Part shown: positions 27,767 through 39,321 of the stretch, piece by piece
Layout of the letters: every line of letters starts with the position of its first letter
Position numbering within the stretch: the first letter of the stretch is position 1
NCBI GenBank assembly: GCA_019233975.1
Contig: JAFALY010000031.1
Span: 1-64,000, forward strand
Direction: 5' to 3'
Length of the DNA stretch: 64,000 bases
Source: Alphaproteobacteria bacterium
GTDB lineage: Bacteria > Pseudomonadota > Alphaproteobacteria > UBA9219
Made by a program: the position numbers and the translations under genes
The notes under the pieces: model-generated
Databases searched by the model: none
The model's input: only the letters and a program-made list of their open reading frames with translations
What the model was told of the DNA's origin: nothing

Positions 27767-30700
27767 CGCCCTCACGCATCTTTATTCTACGACCGGTGGC
27801 GACAAGCCTGCTGATGATAGCCATCATGCTGGTTGGATGGGCGGCCTTTCGTTTTCTACCACTATCTTCCCTTCCCGAAGTTGATTACCCAACCATTCAG
27901 GTGCAAACTTTCTATCCTGGCGCCAGCCCTGAAGTCACAACTTCGGCAATAACCGCCCCGCTGGAAAAGCAGTTTGGGCAAATGCCCGGATTGACGCAAA
28001 TGTCATCCTACAGCTCAGCGGGTGCTTCGGTTATTACCCTCCGCTTTGACCTGACGCTCAATCTCGACATCGCTGAACAGGAAGTGCAGGCCGCCATTAA
28101 TGCTGCTGGCAATTTATTGCCTGCTGATCTTCCTGCCCCCCCCATTTACGCCAAAGTCAACCCGGCGGATGCGCCCATTCTGACGCTTGCCATCACGTCC
28201 AAGACGTTACCTTTGACGCAAGTACAGGATATGGTCGATGCGCGTCTGGCGCAGCGCATATCACAAATGCCCGGGGTCGGCCTTGTTACCCTCAGTGGCG
28301 GCAACAGGCCCGCTGTGCGGATACGCGCAAATCTGCAGGCGTTGGCAAGTTATGGCTTGAATATAGACGATCTGCGTACAACAGTCGCCAATGCCAACGT
28401 CAACACACCAAAGGGCAGCTTTGACGGCACCTTGCGCGCCTACAGCATCAACGCCAACGACCAGATTCACAGCGCCAAGGAATACGAGGAAATCATCATC
28501 GCCTATAAAAACGGCGCACCCGTTCGTTTAAAGGATGTCGCGACGATTGAGGATAGTGCCGAAAACACAAAACTTGGTGCGTGGATGGCTGACCGCATCG
28601 CCGAGGGCGTGCCGCCCGCCATCATCCTGAACGTGCAAAGGCAGCCCGGCGCCAACGTGATAGAGGTATCAGATGCTATTCAGGCGAAGCTGCAACAGCT
28701 GAAGGATACTCTGCCCCCCAGCATCGATGTCAAATTATTGACTGACAGAACAACGACTATTCGCGCATCCGTTCATGATGTTGAATTCGAATTAATGCTG
28801 GCCGTCGCACTGGTGGTCGCCGTTATTTTTGTATTCTTACGCAACTTGCCTGCTACCCTTATTCCCAGCCTTTCTGTACCGTTATCGATTGTCGGCACTT
28901 TTGCCTTTATGTATCTGGCCGGATTTAGCCTGAACAACCTGACATTGATGGCTCTTACAATCGCGACCGGCTTTGTGGTTGATGATGCGATTGTGATGAT
29001 TGAAAACATCGCCCGCTATATTGAGCAAGGTGATAAACCGCTGGATGCTGCCCTGAAGGGCGCCGGTGAGATTGGGTTTACGATCATCTCCCTGACCATC
29101 TCGCTGATCGCGGTGCTCATTCCCCTTTTGTTTATGGGGGATGTTGTTGGACGTTTATTCCGTGAATTTGCCATTACGCTTTCCGTCACCATTCTGATCT
29201 CGGCGGTTGTTTCGCTGACGCTCGTCCCCATGATGTGCGCGCGCATCCTGAAACCACACAGTGAGCAGCATGAAAACTTCGTCATGGTCGCCGTGCATCA
29301 CTCGTTAGAGTCCATGATTAGTGGATATAATAAATCACTGGATGTCATTTTGCGTCATCAACGCTTGACACAGTTTGTTGCCATTTTGACGCTTATACTG
29401 ACCGTTGCCTTATACATTCTAATCCCCAAGGGGTTTTTCCCGGTGCAAGATACCGGCTTGCTGCAGGGTATTTCGGAAGCCGCACAATCCATCTCATATG
29501 CGACCATGGCTGATAAGCAACAAGCGCTTGCCGCATTGATTATGAAGGACAAGGATGTTGAAAGCCTATCATCTTTCATTGGCGTTGACGGCACGAATGA
29601 AACACTTAATCAAGGACGCTTTCTGGTCAATCTGAAACCACTGCCTGAACGCACTGACAGCGCGGACACCATCGCCCGCCGGATCGACGCACTGTCTGAG
29701 CAACAGACGGGGGCCCATCTATACCTGCAACCCGTACAGGATTTGACTTTGGATAGCAGTGTCAGCCGCACGCAATATCAATTTATTATCGAAGACGCCA
29801 GTCCGGATGAACTGGCAGAATGGAGTGACAAGCTGGTTACCAGCATGCAGACATTGCCGCAAATTACGGACGCAAGCTCCGATCTTCAGCAAAAGGGGCT
29901 GGCCTACTACATCAATGTTAATCGTGATACGGCTGCGCGCCTAGGCATAACGCTCGCGACCATTGATAATGCGCTGTATGACGCCTTCGGCCAGCGCATC
30001 ATTTCAACCATCTTTACGCAGTCGAACCAGTACCGCGTTATTTTGAACAGCGAAGCCAGCCGTCAGTCACTTGATAGCCTCTACCTGCCCTCCGCCGATG
30101 GCAGTCAGGTGCCGCTAACTGCCGTCACGACGATTGATGAACGCCCCGTCCCGTTGCAAATCAGCCATATGGGACAGTTTCCTGCAGCGTCTATATCCTT
30201 CAATGTCAAACCCGGCGTAGCCATAGGCGATGCCGTACAAGCCATAGAAAAAATGACCACGGATGTTAGCATGCCACCCAGCGTCGCGTTGCGTTTTCAG
30301 GGTGCGGCGGCTGCCTTCCGCACCTCGGTTGACAATGAAATATTACTGATCCTTGCGGCGATCATAACAGTCTATATCGTCCTTGGCGTCTTGTACGAAA
30401 GCTACATCCACCCCGTTACTATCCTGTCTACCCTGCCATCTGCGGGCGTTGGCGCCCTGCTGGCCTTGATGATAGCCGGGCATGATCTTGGCATTGTCGG
30501 CATTATCGGCATTATTCTGTTGATTGGCATCGTAAAGAAGAACGCAATTATGATGATCGACTTCGCTCTGGAAGCAGAACGCAAAGAAGGTAAATCCGCT
30601 TTCGATGCTATAAGGCAGGCCGCGCATCTGCGTTTCCGTCCGATTATGATGACGACCATGGCGGCCTTACTCGGTGCGCTCCCGCTTATGATCGGCAGCG

Positions 30701-30867
30701 GTGTAGGATCGGAATTGCGTCACCCTCTGGGCATTACCATTGTCGGTGGCCTGATCCTCAGCCAAATACTGACGCTCTACACAACGCCCGTCATCTATCT
30801 TGGCTTTGATGCATTAGCCAAACGCTTTGGCTTCAGCGCGTCCAAGGGCGTAGATGAGAGCGCGTGA
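27763..30867 (+). CDS. RND multidrug efflux permease (MdtB-like)
   Basis: A 1034-residue proton-driven inner-membrane pump of the HAE1 family. It has twelve membrane segments, two large periplasmic loops (about 30-330 and 560-860), and transmembrane segment 4 with the proton-relay acidic pair ([12 protein letters not shown]). The N-terminus ([20 protein letters not shown]) and two adjacent pump genes place it with the MdtB/MdtC heteromultimer type rather than AcrB. The substrate is unknown. It overlaps the following pump gene by 4 bases. Confidence 0.93.
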   Translation: MTPSRIFILRPVATSLLMIAIMLVGWAAFRFLPLSSLPEVDYPTIQVQTFYPGASPEVTTSAITAPLEKQFGQMPGLTQMSSYSSAGASVITLRFDLTLNLDIAEQEVQAAINAAGNLLPADLPAPPIYAKVNPADAPILTLAITSKTLPLTQVQDMVDARLAQRISQMPGVGLVTLSGGNRPAVRIRANLQALASYGLNIDDLRTTVANANVNTPKGSFDGTLRAYSINANDQIHSAKEYEEIIIAYKNGAPVRLKDVATIEDSAENTKLGAWMADRIAEGVPPAIILNVQRQPGANVIEVSDAIQAKLQQLKDTLPPSIDVKLLTDRTTTIRASVHDVEFELMLAVALVVAVIFVFLRNLPATLIPSLSVPLSIVGTFAFMYLAGFSLNNLTLMALTIATGFVVDDAIVMIENIARYIEQGDKPLDAALKGAGEIGFTIISLTISLIAVLIPLLFMGDVVGRLFREFAITLSVTILISAVVSLTLVPMMCARILKPHSEQHENFVMVAVHHSLESMISGYNKSLDVILRHQRLTQFVAILTLILTVALYILIPKGFFPVQDTGLLQGISEAAQSISYATMADKQQALAALIMKDKDVESLSSFIGVDGTNETLNQGRFLVNLKPLPERTDSADTIARRIDALSEQQTGAHLYLQPVQDLTLDSSVSRTQYQFIIEDASPDELAEWSDKLVTSMQTLPQITDASSDLQQKGLAYYINVNRDTAARLGITLATIDNALYDAFGQRIISTIFTQSNQYRVILNSEASRQSLDSLYLPSADGSQVPLTAVTTIDERPVPLQISHMGQFPAASISFNVKPGVAIGDAVQAIEKMTTDVSMPPSVALRFQGAAAAFRTSVDNEILLILAAIITVYIVLGVLYESYIHPVTILSTLPSAGVGALLALMIAGHDLGIVGIIGIILLIGIVKKNAIMMIDFALEAERKEGKSAFDAIRQAAHLRFRPIMMTTMAALLGALPLMIGSGVGSELRHPLGITIVGGLILSQILTLYTTPVIYLGFDALAKRFGFSASKGVDESA

Positions 30868-33800
30868 TGAGCTTCTCTAGCCCCTTCATACGGCGGCCGG
30901 TTGCCACAACACTTCTGACAATTGCCATTGCCTTGTCAGGACTGATTGCGTTCAAACTCCTGCCAGTGGCCTCACTCCCGCAGGTGGATTATCCAACCAT
31001 TATGGTTCAGGCATCCATGCCCGGCGCCAGCCCTGAAACAATGGCATCCAGCGTCGCGACACCCTTGGAACGCCATTTGGGACAGATTGCCGATGTCACT
31101 GAAATGACATCGCAAAGCACACTGGGTAACAGCCGCATTACCCTTCAATTCGGCCTTGACCGCAATATTGATGGCGCCGCCCGTGATGTGCAGGCAGCCA
31201 TTAATGCCGCGCGTGCGGATTTGCCAGCCGCGTTGAAGTCGAACCCAACATACCGCAAGGCCAACCCTGCCGACCCCCCCATCATGAACCTTGCGCTGAC
31301 GTCGGCAACCATGACACCAGGGCAGATTTATGACTCCGCTTCATCTGTATTGGCCCAGAAATTATCACAGATACAGGGCGTGGGTCAGGTCAGCGTCGGT
31401 GGCAGTTCCCTGCCCGCCGTGCGCATAGAATTAAACCCGCGCGCGCTATTCAAATACGGTATTGGACTTGAAGATGTACGAGCCGCCCTATCCGCCGCTA
31501 ATGCCAACAGTCCTAAAGGAGCGTTAGAGGAACGAGGTCAACATTTCCAGATATACACGAATGATCAGGCACGCCACGCTGTAGACTATCGGGACATGGT
31601 CATTGCCTGGCGCAATAACGCGCCGGTTCGGTTGTCAGATGTGGGGGTCGTCTCTGACTCGGTAGAGGATCTCCGCAATCAAGGCCTGTTTAATGGCAAG
31701 CCCGCTGTTATTTTGAGCATCAACAAACAACCCGGCTCAAACATAGTAGAAACCGTTGATCGCATTAAAGAAATATTGCCGCAACTGCAGGCCTCCATTC
31801 CCGCTGCCGTTAACATGACGATTGCGTCAGATAGAACCCCGACCATTCGCGCCTCGCTGGCGGATGTTGAACGTACACTGATGATATCGACGGTGCTGGT
31901 CATCTTTGTTGTGTTCATTTTTCTGCGTGACGGTCGCGCCGCTCTGATCCCTTCTATCGCTGTTCCTGTGTCACTTATCGGTACCTTTGGCGTTATGTAT
32001 CTACTGCACTACAGCCTGGATAATTTCTCGCTGATGGCCATGACGGTTGCGACCGGGTTTGTCGTCGATGACGCCATTGTTGTGTTAGAGAATATAGCAC
32101 GCCACATTGATAACGGCATGCCGCGCATGAAAGCCGCCCTGCAAGGGGCGCGCGAAGTGACCTTTACCGTCATTTCCATGAGCCTATCGCTGATTGCTGT
32201 CTTCCTGCCCATTCTGTTGATGAGCGGTATGCTCGGCCGCCTGTTCCGCGAATTCGCCATGACGTTGGCAATTTCCATCGTTATATCACTTTTTGTGTCA
32301 TTAACCGCCACGCCGATGATGAGCGCACGCCTGTTATCTCAGCATAAGCATGACGAGATAACAAAATCATCGCTGTTACGCATTCTGTTTCGTATGACTC
32401 GCGCGGCCTATACATTAGCCCAACGCCAATATGACAAAGGCTTGATGTGGTCATTGCGACATAAAGGCTTGGTTATACTCAGCTTGTTTATAACTATTGG
32501 CTTGAACTTCTACCTTTTTACAATTGTGCCTAAAGGTTTCCTGCCTCAGCAGGACACGGGCATGATGTTCGGCAACATTCAAGCCGATCAGAGTATCTCC
32601 TTTCAGTCCATGCGGCAAAAGATGCAGCAAATTGTTGAGGTCATACATACAGAACCTGCTGTCAGCAACGTTGCAGCGTTCACAGGTGGCAACCAAACCA
32701 ATCAGGCTTTTGTGTTTGTTTCTATGAAACCGTTAAGCCAGCGAACAGACACTGCGGATATGGTGCTGCGCAACCTGCGCAAGAAGCTGAAGAACGTAAC
32801 GGGCGCCACATTGTTGATGCAGCCCGGACAAGATGTTCGGGTAGGAGGCCGCGCGTCAGGATCGCAATACCAGTACTCCATTCAATCTGATGATCTGGAT
32901 GAATTACGGCAATGGTCGCCCAAAATTACGACCGCACTGCGCGAAGACGGCCGTTTGCTGGATGTCTTTTCCGACCAGCAAGACAGTGGCCTTGAAACCA
33001 ACGTAACTGTTGACCGTGACAGCGCGGCAAGACTTAACCTGCAAGCCTCACAGATTGACAACACGCTTTATGATGCATTTGGGCAGCGCCAGGTTTCTGT
33101 TATCTATAACCCGTTGAACCAATATCACGTTGTCATGGAAGTGGACCCGAGTTTCTGGCAAAGCCCGGCCAGTCTAAACGAGATATACGTCAGCACGGCA
33201 GGCAATGTCAGCGGTACGCAGTCATCAGGTCCGGCAGCTGGCACAACCACTTTATCTAACACAAGCAGCGTGACGATTAGCGACGACGCTGCGCGCAATC
33301 AAAGTTTAAACGCGATTACGGCCATTGGTCACAACAACGCCTCAAGCGGCGCCGCACTGACAACACAACAGGAAACGATGATACCGCTGCCGGCAATCAG
33401 CAAAGTTGAAGATCACACCACCCCGCTAGGCGTCAACCATCAGGGGCATTTTGCCGTCACAACCATTTCGTTCAATTTGCCTGTCGGGCAGGCACTGGGT
33501 TATGCCGTAACGGTGATGAATGATGTGCTGCGCAAGATTGGCGTCCCTGCCAGTATTCACGGCAGTTTTCAGGGCACAGCACAGGTTTTTCAGGATGCAC
33601 TGAAAAATCAGCCTGTGCTGATCGCAACTGCTTTTATCACGGTCTATATCGTGCTGGGTATTTTGTATGAAAGCGTCATTCATCCGCTCACAATATTATC
33701 CACGCTGCCATCAGCAGGCGTTGGTGCGGTCATTGCGCTACTGCTCTGTGGCATGGATTTTAATATTATAGCACTTATCAGCCTTATTCTATTGATCGGT

Positions 33801-34124
33801 ATTGTTAAAAAGAATGCGATTATGATGATCGACTTTGCGATAGAAGCGCAACGAACGCAAAACTTATCCGCGCGTGATGCTATCTATCGCGCGTGTCTGC
33901 TGCGCTTTCGCCCCATTATGATGACAAGCCTTGCGGCCCTGCTTGGGGCCCTGCCCCTTGCCATCGGTTTTGGTGAAGGCTCCGAACTGCGCCGCCCGTT
34001 AGGCATATCAATCGTTGGTGGTTTACTGGTCAGCCAGTTCCTGACACTGTTCACAACACCCGTCGTTTACATCTATCTTGACCAGCTGCGCACGATTTTT
34101 AGGAAAAAGAGCGTTCAGGATTAA
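30864..34124 (+). CDS. RND multidrug efflux permease (MdtC-like)
   Basis: A 1086-residue second pump subunit, homologous to the preceding gene, with [12 protein letters not shown] in transmembrane segment 4. It is about 50 residues longer than its partner because of a Ser/Thr/Ala/Asn-rich insertion in the second periplasmic loop (about 780-840), just before the conserved ETMIPL stretch. I recall similar insertions in other MdtC homologues. No TolC-type outer-membrane factor follows, so the pump must borrow one encoded elsewhere. The last 26 bases overlap the 3' end of the convergent GNAT gene. Confidence 0.93.
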   Translation: MMSFSSPFIRRPVATTLLTIAIALSGLIAFKLLPVASLPQVDYPTIMVQASMPGASPETMASSVATPLERHLGQIADVTEMTSQSTLGNSRITLQFGLDRNIDGAARDVQAAINAARADLPAALKSNPTYRKANPADPPIMNLALTSATMTPGQIYDSASSVLAQKLSQIQGVGQVSVGGSSLPAVRIELNPRALFKYGIGLEDVRAALSAANANSPKGALEERGQHFQIYTNDQARHAVDYRDMVIAWRNNAPVRLSDVGVVSDSVEDLRNQGLFNGKPAVILSINKQPGSNIVETVDRIKEILPQLQASIPAAVNMTIASDRTPTIRASLADVERTLMISTVLVIFVVFIFLRDGRAALIPSIAVPVSLIGTFGVMYLLHYSLDNFSLMAMTVATGFVVDDAIVVLENIARHIDNGMPRMKAALQGAREVTFTVISMSLSLIAVFLPILLMSGMLGRLFREFAMTLAISIVISLFVSLTATPMMSARLLSQHKHDEITKSSLLRILFRMTRAAYTLAQRQYDKGLMWSLRHKGLVILSLFITIGLNFYLFTIVPKGFLPQQDTGMMFGNIQADQSISFQSMRQKMQQIVEVIHTEPAVSNVAAFTGGNQTNQAFVFVSMKPLSQRTDTADMVLRNLRKKLKNVTGATLLMQPGQDVRVGGRASGSQYQYSIQSDDLDELRQWSPKITTALREDGRLLDVFSDQQDSGLETNVTVDRDSAARLNLQASQIDNTLYDAFGQRQVSVIYNPLNQYHVVMEVDPSFWQSPASLNEIYVSTAGNVSGTQSSGPAAGTTTLSNTSSVTISDDAARNQSLNAITAIGHNNASSGAALTTQQETMIPLPAISKVEDHTTPLGVNHQGHFAVTTISFNLPVGQALGYAVTVMNDVLRKIGVPASIHGSFQGTAQVFQDALKNQPVLIATAFITVYIVLGILYESVIHPLTILSTLPSAGVGAVIALLLCGMDFNIIALISLILLIGIVKKNAIMMIDFAIEAQRTQNLSARDAIYRACLLRFRPIMMTSLAALLGALPLAIGFGEGSELRRPLGISIVGGLLVSQFLTLFTTPVVYIYLDQLRTIFRKKSVQD

Positions 34125-34986
34125 TCAAAAAATCCAGCTTCCACCGGCCAATTTTTTGGAACCCCAAGGCTTCATAAAGCCTTATGGCCTGTGGGTTTTC
34201 GGAAAACAAAACCGCATGCCGTACACCACCGGCACGCACGATGTTCAAAGCCCCCGCCGTCACAATACGTGCATAGCCTTTGCCGCGGAACGAAACCGGG
34301 GTCCAGACGGGACCAATACCGCGCCAGTCGGGCAGATAACCACCACAACCGCAAAAGCTGACAATCTGCCCTCTATACTCCAACACATAAACATTCTTTT
34401 CGTGGATCATGCCGTTTATGTTCGCTTCTGCGCGACGTCGAGCATCTTCACCACCCGGATCACCAAGCGCTTCCATATAAAACTCATAACGCCATGGAAT
34501 GAGTGTCGCTCCATCTTCAATGGTCGCACGGCGCACGATATATTCCGGCTCATGCAATTGTGGTGGCACGTTCATCGTCGATATATCAAGCGTGAACAGG
34601 TATTCGTCACGGCCACCCGCCCGCAGGTCATGTTCATCAATACCCAGCGCCTGCCGTATGGCCAGCACGTCATCCATGGGCCCCAATATCTCACTTAATT
34701 TTCTGGGCTTACCGTCGTGATGCTCACGCCAAGTAGAAGCCAACGCAACGGCTGCAGATTTATCTGTCATAAAGACCTGCATATGACCAAGCCAGGCGTG
34801 GCTTAACACCCCGACCAGATCGCCATCTTTAAACGCGCCGAATACTTCGGATTGATAGGGCTGCCCCCTATAATCCAACCCGCCCTTATGCGCATTCGAA
34901 CGGATGAAAAAGGTGAACCCGGTGTGCGGTTCCAGATAGGCGTCCAGATTTTTGAAATCTTCCTGCGTCAGGAGCCGCACATACAT
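34099..34986 (-). CDS. GNAT family N-acetyltransferase
   Basis: A 295-residue protein with a C-terminal GNAT domain. VWTPVSFRGKGYARIVTAG matches motif A (the R/Q-x-x-G-x-G/A acetyl-CoA loop), and AVLFSENPQAIRLYEALGFQKIG matches motif B. The N-terminal half (1-150) is a degenerate second acetyltransferase-like domain. The substrate is unknown. It starts 3 bases after the ETF-QO stop on the same strand, so it is probably cotranscribed with it. Its 3' end overlaps the convergent efflux gene. Confidence 0.82.
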   Translation of the reverse strand: MYVRLLTQEDFKNLDAYLEPHTGFTFFIRSNAHKGGLDYRGQPYQSEVFGAFKDGDLVGVLSHAWLGHMQVFMTDKSAAVALASTWREHHDGKPRKLSEILGPMDDVLAIRQALGIDEHDLRAGGRDEYLFTLDISTMNVPPQLHEPEYIVRRATIEDGATLIPWRYEFYMEALGDPGGEDARRRAEANINGMIHEKNVYVLEYRGQIVSFCGCGGYLPDWRGIGPVWTPVSFRGKGYARIVTAGALNIVRAGGVRHAVLFSENPQAIRLYEALGFQKIGRWKLDFLINPERSFS

Positions 34987-34988
34987 CC

Positions 34989-36656
34989 CTACATCCCCTG
35001 ATAATTCGGGCCACCACCACCTTCGGGCACCGTCCAGTTGATGTTCTGCGTAGGGTCTTTGATGTCGCAGGTCTTACAGTGAACACAGTTCTGGGCATTA
35101 ATGATCAAATGCGGGTTTTGTCCACCGGCATCGCGCGCGATTTCATAAACACCCGCGGGACAATAACGGGTTTCCGGCGCGTCATAGATCGCCAGATTGG
35201 TTTGAACCGGTACTGCTGTATCTTTTAGGCACAAATGCGCAGGCTGATTTTCTTCGTGATTGGTGTTCGACAGAAACACGGACGACAAACGGTCAAAACT
35301 GATAACACCATCAGGTTTTGGATACGCAATCTTGCGACATACCTTGGCTGGCTTGAGAGCAGTGTTATCCGCATGGTTACGGAACGTCCAAGGTGCCCAC
35401 CCGCGCAGCAAGATGCAGTCAACCGCCCCATACAGCATGCCAGCAAGCAACCCCCAATGAAACGCTGGCCTGATGTTGCGTACACCGCGCAGCTCAGCCC
35501 ACAGCCATGACTTTTCCAGTTTGTTTCTATACTCAGCCACTTCGCGCGGTGCGTTGTCGGCCAGCAGATGATCGGCCAAAGCCTCTGCCGCTACCATGCC
35601 GGACTTCATTGCCGTATGGTTGCCCTTGATCTTCGCGACATTCAGAAAACCAGCGGCATCGCCAATCAACAACCCGCCCGGAAATGTCAGGCGCGGGATG
35701 GATTGATACCCACCTTCGTTAAGGGCTCGCGCACCGTACGCGATACGCTTGCCACCCTCCAGCAATTGCCGGATATGCGGATGTTGCTTGAAGCGCTGAA
35801 ATTCCTCGAACGGCGACAGATAGGGGTTTTCATAATCCAACCCGACAACAAAGCCGATGCTCACCTGATTATTATCGGCGTGATATAACCATGACCCACC
35901 ATAGGTTGCCCCGTCCATGGGCCAACCGATTGTGTGTTGCACTAAGCCCGGTTTGTGTTTGGCGGGGTCAATCTGCCATATTTCCTTGATACCCAGGCCA
36001 TAAGTTTGGGGGTCCACACCATCGCGCAAATTGAACTTGTCAAAAAGCTGTTTTGTCAGTGAGCCACGGCACCCTTCGGCAAAAACTGTCTGCCGCGCGT
36101 GTAACTCCATGCCGCGCGTAAAACCGTCTGTCGGGTTACCGTCTTTGCCGATACCCATATCACCTGTTGCCACGCCGATGACGGCACCGGATTCATCGTA
36201 CAACAGCTCTGCCGCCGCAAAGCCGGGATAGATTTCTACCCCAAGAGATTCCGCCTGCCCCGCCAGCCATTGCGCCAGACGACCCAAACTGATCACGTAA
36301 TTGCCGTGATTATACATGGGCGGTGGAGTTGGTAGTTTGTAGGACTTGGATTGCGTCAGGAAATAAAAATGGTCTTCCTTCGCTTCGACCTGCAGGGGCG
36401 CACCAAGCGTACGCCAGTCCGGCAATAATTCGTTTAAGGCGCGCGGCTCAAACACCGCACCTGAAAGCAGATGCGCACCGACCTCTGCCCCCTTTTCGAC
36501 AACGCAGACAGAAAGCTCCTGCCCCTTCTCTGCTGCACACTGCTTAAGACGTATCGCGCAGGCAAGGCCGGATGGCCCCGCGCCCACAATCACGACATCA
36601 TAAGACATAACTTCGCGCGGTGCCGCGGCACGTGCCTGATCCAATACTTCCGACAT
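34989..36656 (-). CDS. Electron transfer flavoprotein-ubiquinone oxidoreductase
   Basis: A 555-residue membrane-associated flavoprotein that passes electrons from ETF (fatty-acid and amino-acid oxidation) to ubiquinone. The N-terminal FAD site is [16 protein letters not shown]. The C-terminal 4Fe-4S ferredoxin domain carries CPAGVYE and [12 protein letters not shown], followed by the conserved [13 protein letters not shown]. Length is close to mitochondrial and alphaproteobacterial homologues. The etfAB genes are not in the window. Confidence 0.95.
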   Translation of the reverse strand: MSEVLDQARAAAPREVMSYDVVIVGAGPSGLACAIRLKQCAAEKGQELSVCVVEKGAEVGAHLLSGAVFEPRALNELLPDWRTLGAPLQVEAKEDHFYFLTQSKSYKLPTPPPMYNHGNYVISLGRLAQWLAGQAESLGVEIYPGFAAAELLYDESGAVIGVATGDMGIGKDGNPTDGFTRGMELHARQTVFAEGCRGSLTKQLFDKFNLRDGVDPQTYGLGIKEIWQIDPAKHKPGLVQHTIGWPMDGATYGGSWLYHADNNQVSIGFVVGLDYENPYLSPFEEFQRFKQHPHIRQLLEGGKRIAYGARALNEGGYQSIPRLTFPGGLLIGDAAGFLNVAKIKGNHTAMKSGMVAAEALADHLLADNAPREVAEYRNKLEKSWLWAELRGVRNIRPAFHWGLLAGMLYGAVDCILLRGWAPWTFRNHADNTALKPAKVCRKIAYPKPDGVISFDRLSSVFLSNTNHEENQPAHLCLKDTAVPVQTNLAIYDAPETRYCPAGVYEIARDAGGQNPHLIINAQNCVHCKTCDIKDPTQNINWTVPEGGGGPNYQGM

Positions 36657-36680
36657 AGCGCTTCCTTAAACGAAACAGGC

Positions 36681-37106
36681 CTAACCGTTTTGCGGGCCCT
36701 GAGGCTGATCCCGCTGCATTTGATGCCCCGGACGCACGCGAATGCCCCAACGCCGTAAACGACGAACCTGTCCGGCAGTACGGTCGCGCTCACGCAAAAG
36801 CTGCGACACTTCCTGACCAAAGCTGATGAGGTGGTTGACGATGGCGTAGCTCTGCTTGGCAACCCCCGTCCATGTGACCTGTAGGTTTGCCGAGGCACGC
36901 GCGGGCATTTCTGTGAAAAATTCAGCGACACGCAAAATAGCCTGGGTCATGTCCAGATGTTCCCAATTCGCCATAATTTCTTGCAGCTTGTTTGGCGGCA
37001 ATTTGATACCGCCACCACCGCCGCCACCGGAACGACGACCACCGCCACCGCGGCCTTCCTGGCCTTCGGTTTCCTTCTGCTTGTTGTCGTCATTTTCTTC
37101 AACCAT
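36681..37106 (-). CDS. Hypothetical protein with poly-glycine N-terminal linker
   Basis: A 141-residue protein. Residues 1-34 are acidic then Gly/Arg-rich, including a run of seven glycines. Residues 36-110 are predicted helical (LQEIMANWEHLDMTQAILRVAEFF), followed by a basic tail (RERDRTAGQVRRLRRWGIRVRP). No signal peptide is present. No family is recognised; a nucleic-acid-binding or scaffold role is only suggested by the basic and Gly/Arg-rich parts. The ATG at 37106 is preferred to a TTG one codon upstream. Confidence 0.6.
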   Translation of the reverse strand: MVEENDDNKQKETEGQEGRGGGGRRSGGGGGGGIKLPPNKLQEIMANWEHLDMTQAILRVAEFFTEMPARASANLQVTWTGVAKQSYAIVNHLISFGQEVSQLLRERDRTAGQVRRLRRWGIRVRPGHQMQRDQPQGPQNG

Positions 37107-37127
37107 CAATAATACCCCGAACTTAGA

Positions 37128-37415
37128 TCAATCTATTGTACGCCCGTCTTTCAAACGCAGGAAACTGGTATCAAACCCTTCGATGGGGCGCTTGTTCTCC
37201 ATGCGGATGATCAGGATCTTATTGACCTTCAGCAGGTAGTTATGCATTTCATCGGTCGACTCCCATTCAATCAGATAGGTAGCGCCGGTATCAAAGATTA
37301 TTTCAATCAGCCGCCTGTCCAAATGATACCCGACCCAGAGAGGCGTTGCCTCAAAAGGTTCATCATGTACAAGGCACAGCTTGCCGCGCGCGTTAACGAC
37401 TAGACCGATATTCAC
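37128..37415 (-). CDS. Small hypothetical protein
   Basis: A 95-residue protein of beta-strand character (LVVNARGKLCLVHDE, RLIEIIFDTGATYLIEWES) with an amphipathic helix (DEMHNYLLKVNKILIIRM) near residues 56-73. No signal peptide or cysteine motif. It precedes the Gly-rich hypothetical gene by 21 bp and probably shares its transcript. I recognise no family. The 107-bp gap upstream holds no clear promoter. Confidence 0.6.
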   Translation of the reverse strand: MNIGLVVNARGKLCLVHDEPFEATPLWVGYHLDRRLIEIIFDTGATYLIEWESTDEMHNYLLKVNKILIIRMENKRPIEGFDTSFLRLKDGRTID

Positions 37416-37523
37416 GGGTTAAAGGACCCCTAGCCAATCCATTGATTCTGAACACAAGTTGTGACGCATATAAGCGGCTACAGGCCGGATTGTCGACCAA
37501 AGATGGTTAAGGAGTGGTGAATA

Positions 37524-38093
37524 TCAGTTTTGGCGATATTCGGCAGCTAATTCAGCGTAATGCCCTGCCCGCATTTGAAATTGCGCGAGATCATCAGCCG
37601 ACAGGTCGCGCCAGAATTTAGCCGGGCTGCCCGCCCATAATTGACCGGATTTGATGACTTTGCCCGGCGTCAGCAACGCACCCGCCGCCAACATACCGTT
37701 TGATTCAATACGCGCCCCATCCATGACGGCGGCCTTCATACCGACAAAGGCGTTATCCTCAACCACACATGCGTGCAGCAATGTCATATGCCCGACGGTG
37801 ACATTGTCACCGATAAGGGTTGGAAAGCCTTCTGGTGGTGTCGGCGCATTGGCCCCTGTGCGGGCGGGATGTTCACCGCTCGCTACATGGATAACCGTGC
37901 CATCCTGAATATTCGTGCCCGTGCCGATGCGTATCTTGTTGACGTCGCCGCGCACCATGCAGCCAAACCAGATGGAGCTGTTCGCGCCAATTTCTACATC
38001 GCCAATGACAACGGCACCCGCCGCCACAAAGGCCAGCGGGTCAATCTTTGGCCAGATGCCACGATAAGGAAGGATGATGGGCGAAGCAGACAT
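37524..38093 (-). CDS. Gamma-carbonic-anhydrase-like hexapeptide-repeat protein
   Basis: A 189-residue left-handed beta-helix protein of the YrdA/CaiE type. Hexapeptide repeats start at about residue 18 (FVAAGAVVIGDVEIGANSSIWFG). Metal ligands are visible as HVASGEHPA and GHMTLLH. The fold and ligands match gamma-class carbonic anhydrases, but many members lack proven activity. The ATG at 38093 (MSASPI), with a GGAA Shine-Dalgarno, is preferred over an upstream start that would add 28 unlike residues and run toward the rpsI terminator. Confidence 0.88.
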   Translation of the reverse strand: MSASPIILPYRGIWPKIDPLAFVAAGAVVIGDVEIGANSSIWFGCMVRGDVNKIRIGTGTNIQDGTVIHVASGEHPARTGANAPTPPEGFPTLIGDNVTVGHMTLLHACVVEDNAFVGMKAAVMDGARIESNGMLAAGALLTPGKVIKSGQLWAGSPAKFWRDLSADDLAQFQMRAGHYAELAAEYRQN

Positions 38094-38126
38094 GAAAGGT
38101 TCCCGTAACGCGCGATTACCATACCT

Positions 38127-38162
38127 CAAAACAAAAACGGGGAAAACCGAAGTTTTCCCCGT
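38127..38162 (-). terminator. Rho-independent terminator of rplM-rpsI
   Basis: A perfect 11-bp stem (ACGGGGAAAAC / GTTTTCCCCGT, 38137-38162) encloses, on the minus strand, a C(UUCG)G tetraloop, and is followed by TTTTTGTTTT. It starts 27 bases after the rpsI stop. Confidence 0.92.
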
Positions 38163-38188
38163 TGATTGTAACCACAATACAGTTGCAA

Positions 38189-38716
38189 TTAGCGCTTGCT
38201 GTACTGGAAGCGACGACGCGCCTTGGCGTGACCGTACTTCTTACGTTCGACGACACGCGAGTCGCGACGCAGGAACTTGGCGACCTTCAACGGTGCGCGC
38301 AGATCCGGTTCGAAATAGGTCAAAGCCTTCGAAATGCCGTGCTTGACGGCACCGGCCTGACCAGACAAACCACCGCCGACGACGAGGCATTCGACGTCGA
38401 ACTGGTTGTTACGGTCGGCAACGGCGAAAGGCTGGTTGACGATCATCTGCAGCACGGGGCGTGCAAAATAGACCTTCAGTTCACGACCATTGACGGTGAT
38501 CTTGCCCTTACCCGGCTTAATCCACACGCGGGCAATGGCGTTCTTACGCTTGCCGGTGGCATAGGCGCGACCATACTTGTCGAGCTTGCGTTCGTGCTTC
38601 GGGGCTTCGCTGTTCGCGGCCTTGGTTTCAGCAGCCGGAGCGGCGGCCTTGGCCTGTTCCTTGACAGCAGACTTGATGCCCGAAAGCTGGGATGTTGTTT
38701 TGCGAGGCGTAGCCAT
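38189..38716 (-). CDS. rpsI: 30S ribosomal protein S9
   Basis: A 175-residue protein. The conserved S9 core starts near residue 49 ([18 protein letters not shown]) and ends with the [17 protein letters not shown] tail that reaches the P-site tRNA. The N-terminal 45 residues are an Ala/Lys-rich extension, somewhat longer than I expect for alphaproteobacterial S9. Its ATG overlaps the rplM stop by one base (TAATG). A strong terminator follows. Confidence 0.98.
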   Translation of the reverse strand: MATPRKTTSQLSGIKSAVKEQAKAAAPAAETKAANSEAPKHERKLDKYGRAYATGKRKNAIARVWIKPGKGKITVNGRELKVYFARPVLQMIVNQPFAVADRNNQFDVECLVVGGGLSGQAGAVKHGISKALTYFEPDLRAPLKVAKFLRRDSRVVERKKYGHAKARRRFQYSKR

Positions 38717-39216
38717 TATTTGACCCTCTTGTTCTTGGGGTTACGGGCGGCGAAATCGATCGCGGTCGGGTTCTGGGCCGTGTGCGGGTGTTCGGCACCG
38801 GCATAGACCTTCAGGTTGCCCATTTGACGGCGGCCCAGCGGACCACGCGGCATCATGCGTTCGACGGCCTTTTCAATGACACGTTCGGGATGCGCACCGG
38901 CCAAAATCTGGGCGCGGGTGCGTTCCTTGATACCACCCGGGTAACCCGTGTGATAATAGAACTTCTTGTCGGTAGCCTTGTTGCCGGTCATCTTGACCTT
39001 GTCGGCGTTGATGACGATGACATTGTCACCGCTATCGACAGACGGGGTGAAGGTCGGGCGATGCTTGCCACGCAGCAGCGTAGCGATAGTTGCGGCCAGA
39101 CGGCCCAGGATGACGCCTTCGGCGTCGATCACAACCCACTGTTTCTTCACGTCCTGGTGACGAAGCGTGAAGCTTTTCGTCTGGACGCTGCGTTTAACGC
39201 GAATTTTTGCAGCCAT
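38716..39216 (-). CDS. rplM: 50S ribosomal protein L13
   Basis: A 166-residue ribosomal protein with [29 protein letters not shown] and [25 protein letters not shown]. The ATG at 39216 (MAAKIRV) is chosen because GGAG lies six bases upstream; an ATG at 39228 would place that site inside the coding region. It forms the usual rplM-rpsI operon. Confidence 0.97.
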   Translation of the reverse strand: MAAKIRVKRSVQTKSFTLRHQDVKKQWVVIDAEGVILGRLAATIATLLRGKHRPTFTPSVDSGDNVIVINADKVKMTGNKATDKKFYYHTGYPGGIKERTRAQILAGAHPERVIEKAVERMMPRGPLGRRQMGNLKVYAGAEHPHTAQNPTAIDFAARNPKNKRVK

Positions 39217-39260
39217 TGTTTTCTCCATTAACCGCCGCCAACAGGGCGTGCGGAGCGTGG

Positions 39261-39290
39261 TGAATACAATTTGACTGCTACCGATGTCAA
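39261..39290 (-). promoter_or_regulatory. Probable rplM-rpsI promoter
   Basis: A consensus TTGACA lies on the minus strand at 39290-39285. A -10-like TATTCA (39266-39261) follows after 18 bases; TGTATT at 16 is an alternative. The -35 is perfect and the -10 weak, as is common in alphaproteobacteria. The leader would be about 40 bases. Confidence 0.45.
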
Positions 39291-39321
39291 GTTAATTGCT
39301 ACAAAACAAGCCTTTTTAATA

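Noticed and set aside
37010-37055. GGN-type tandem repeat encoding the poly-Gly run as a phase-variable tract
   Set aside because: Codons are mixed and the repeat unit is a triplet, so slippage would not shift the frame.
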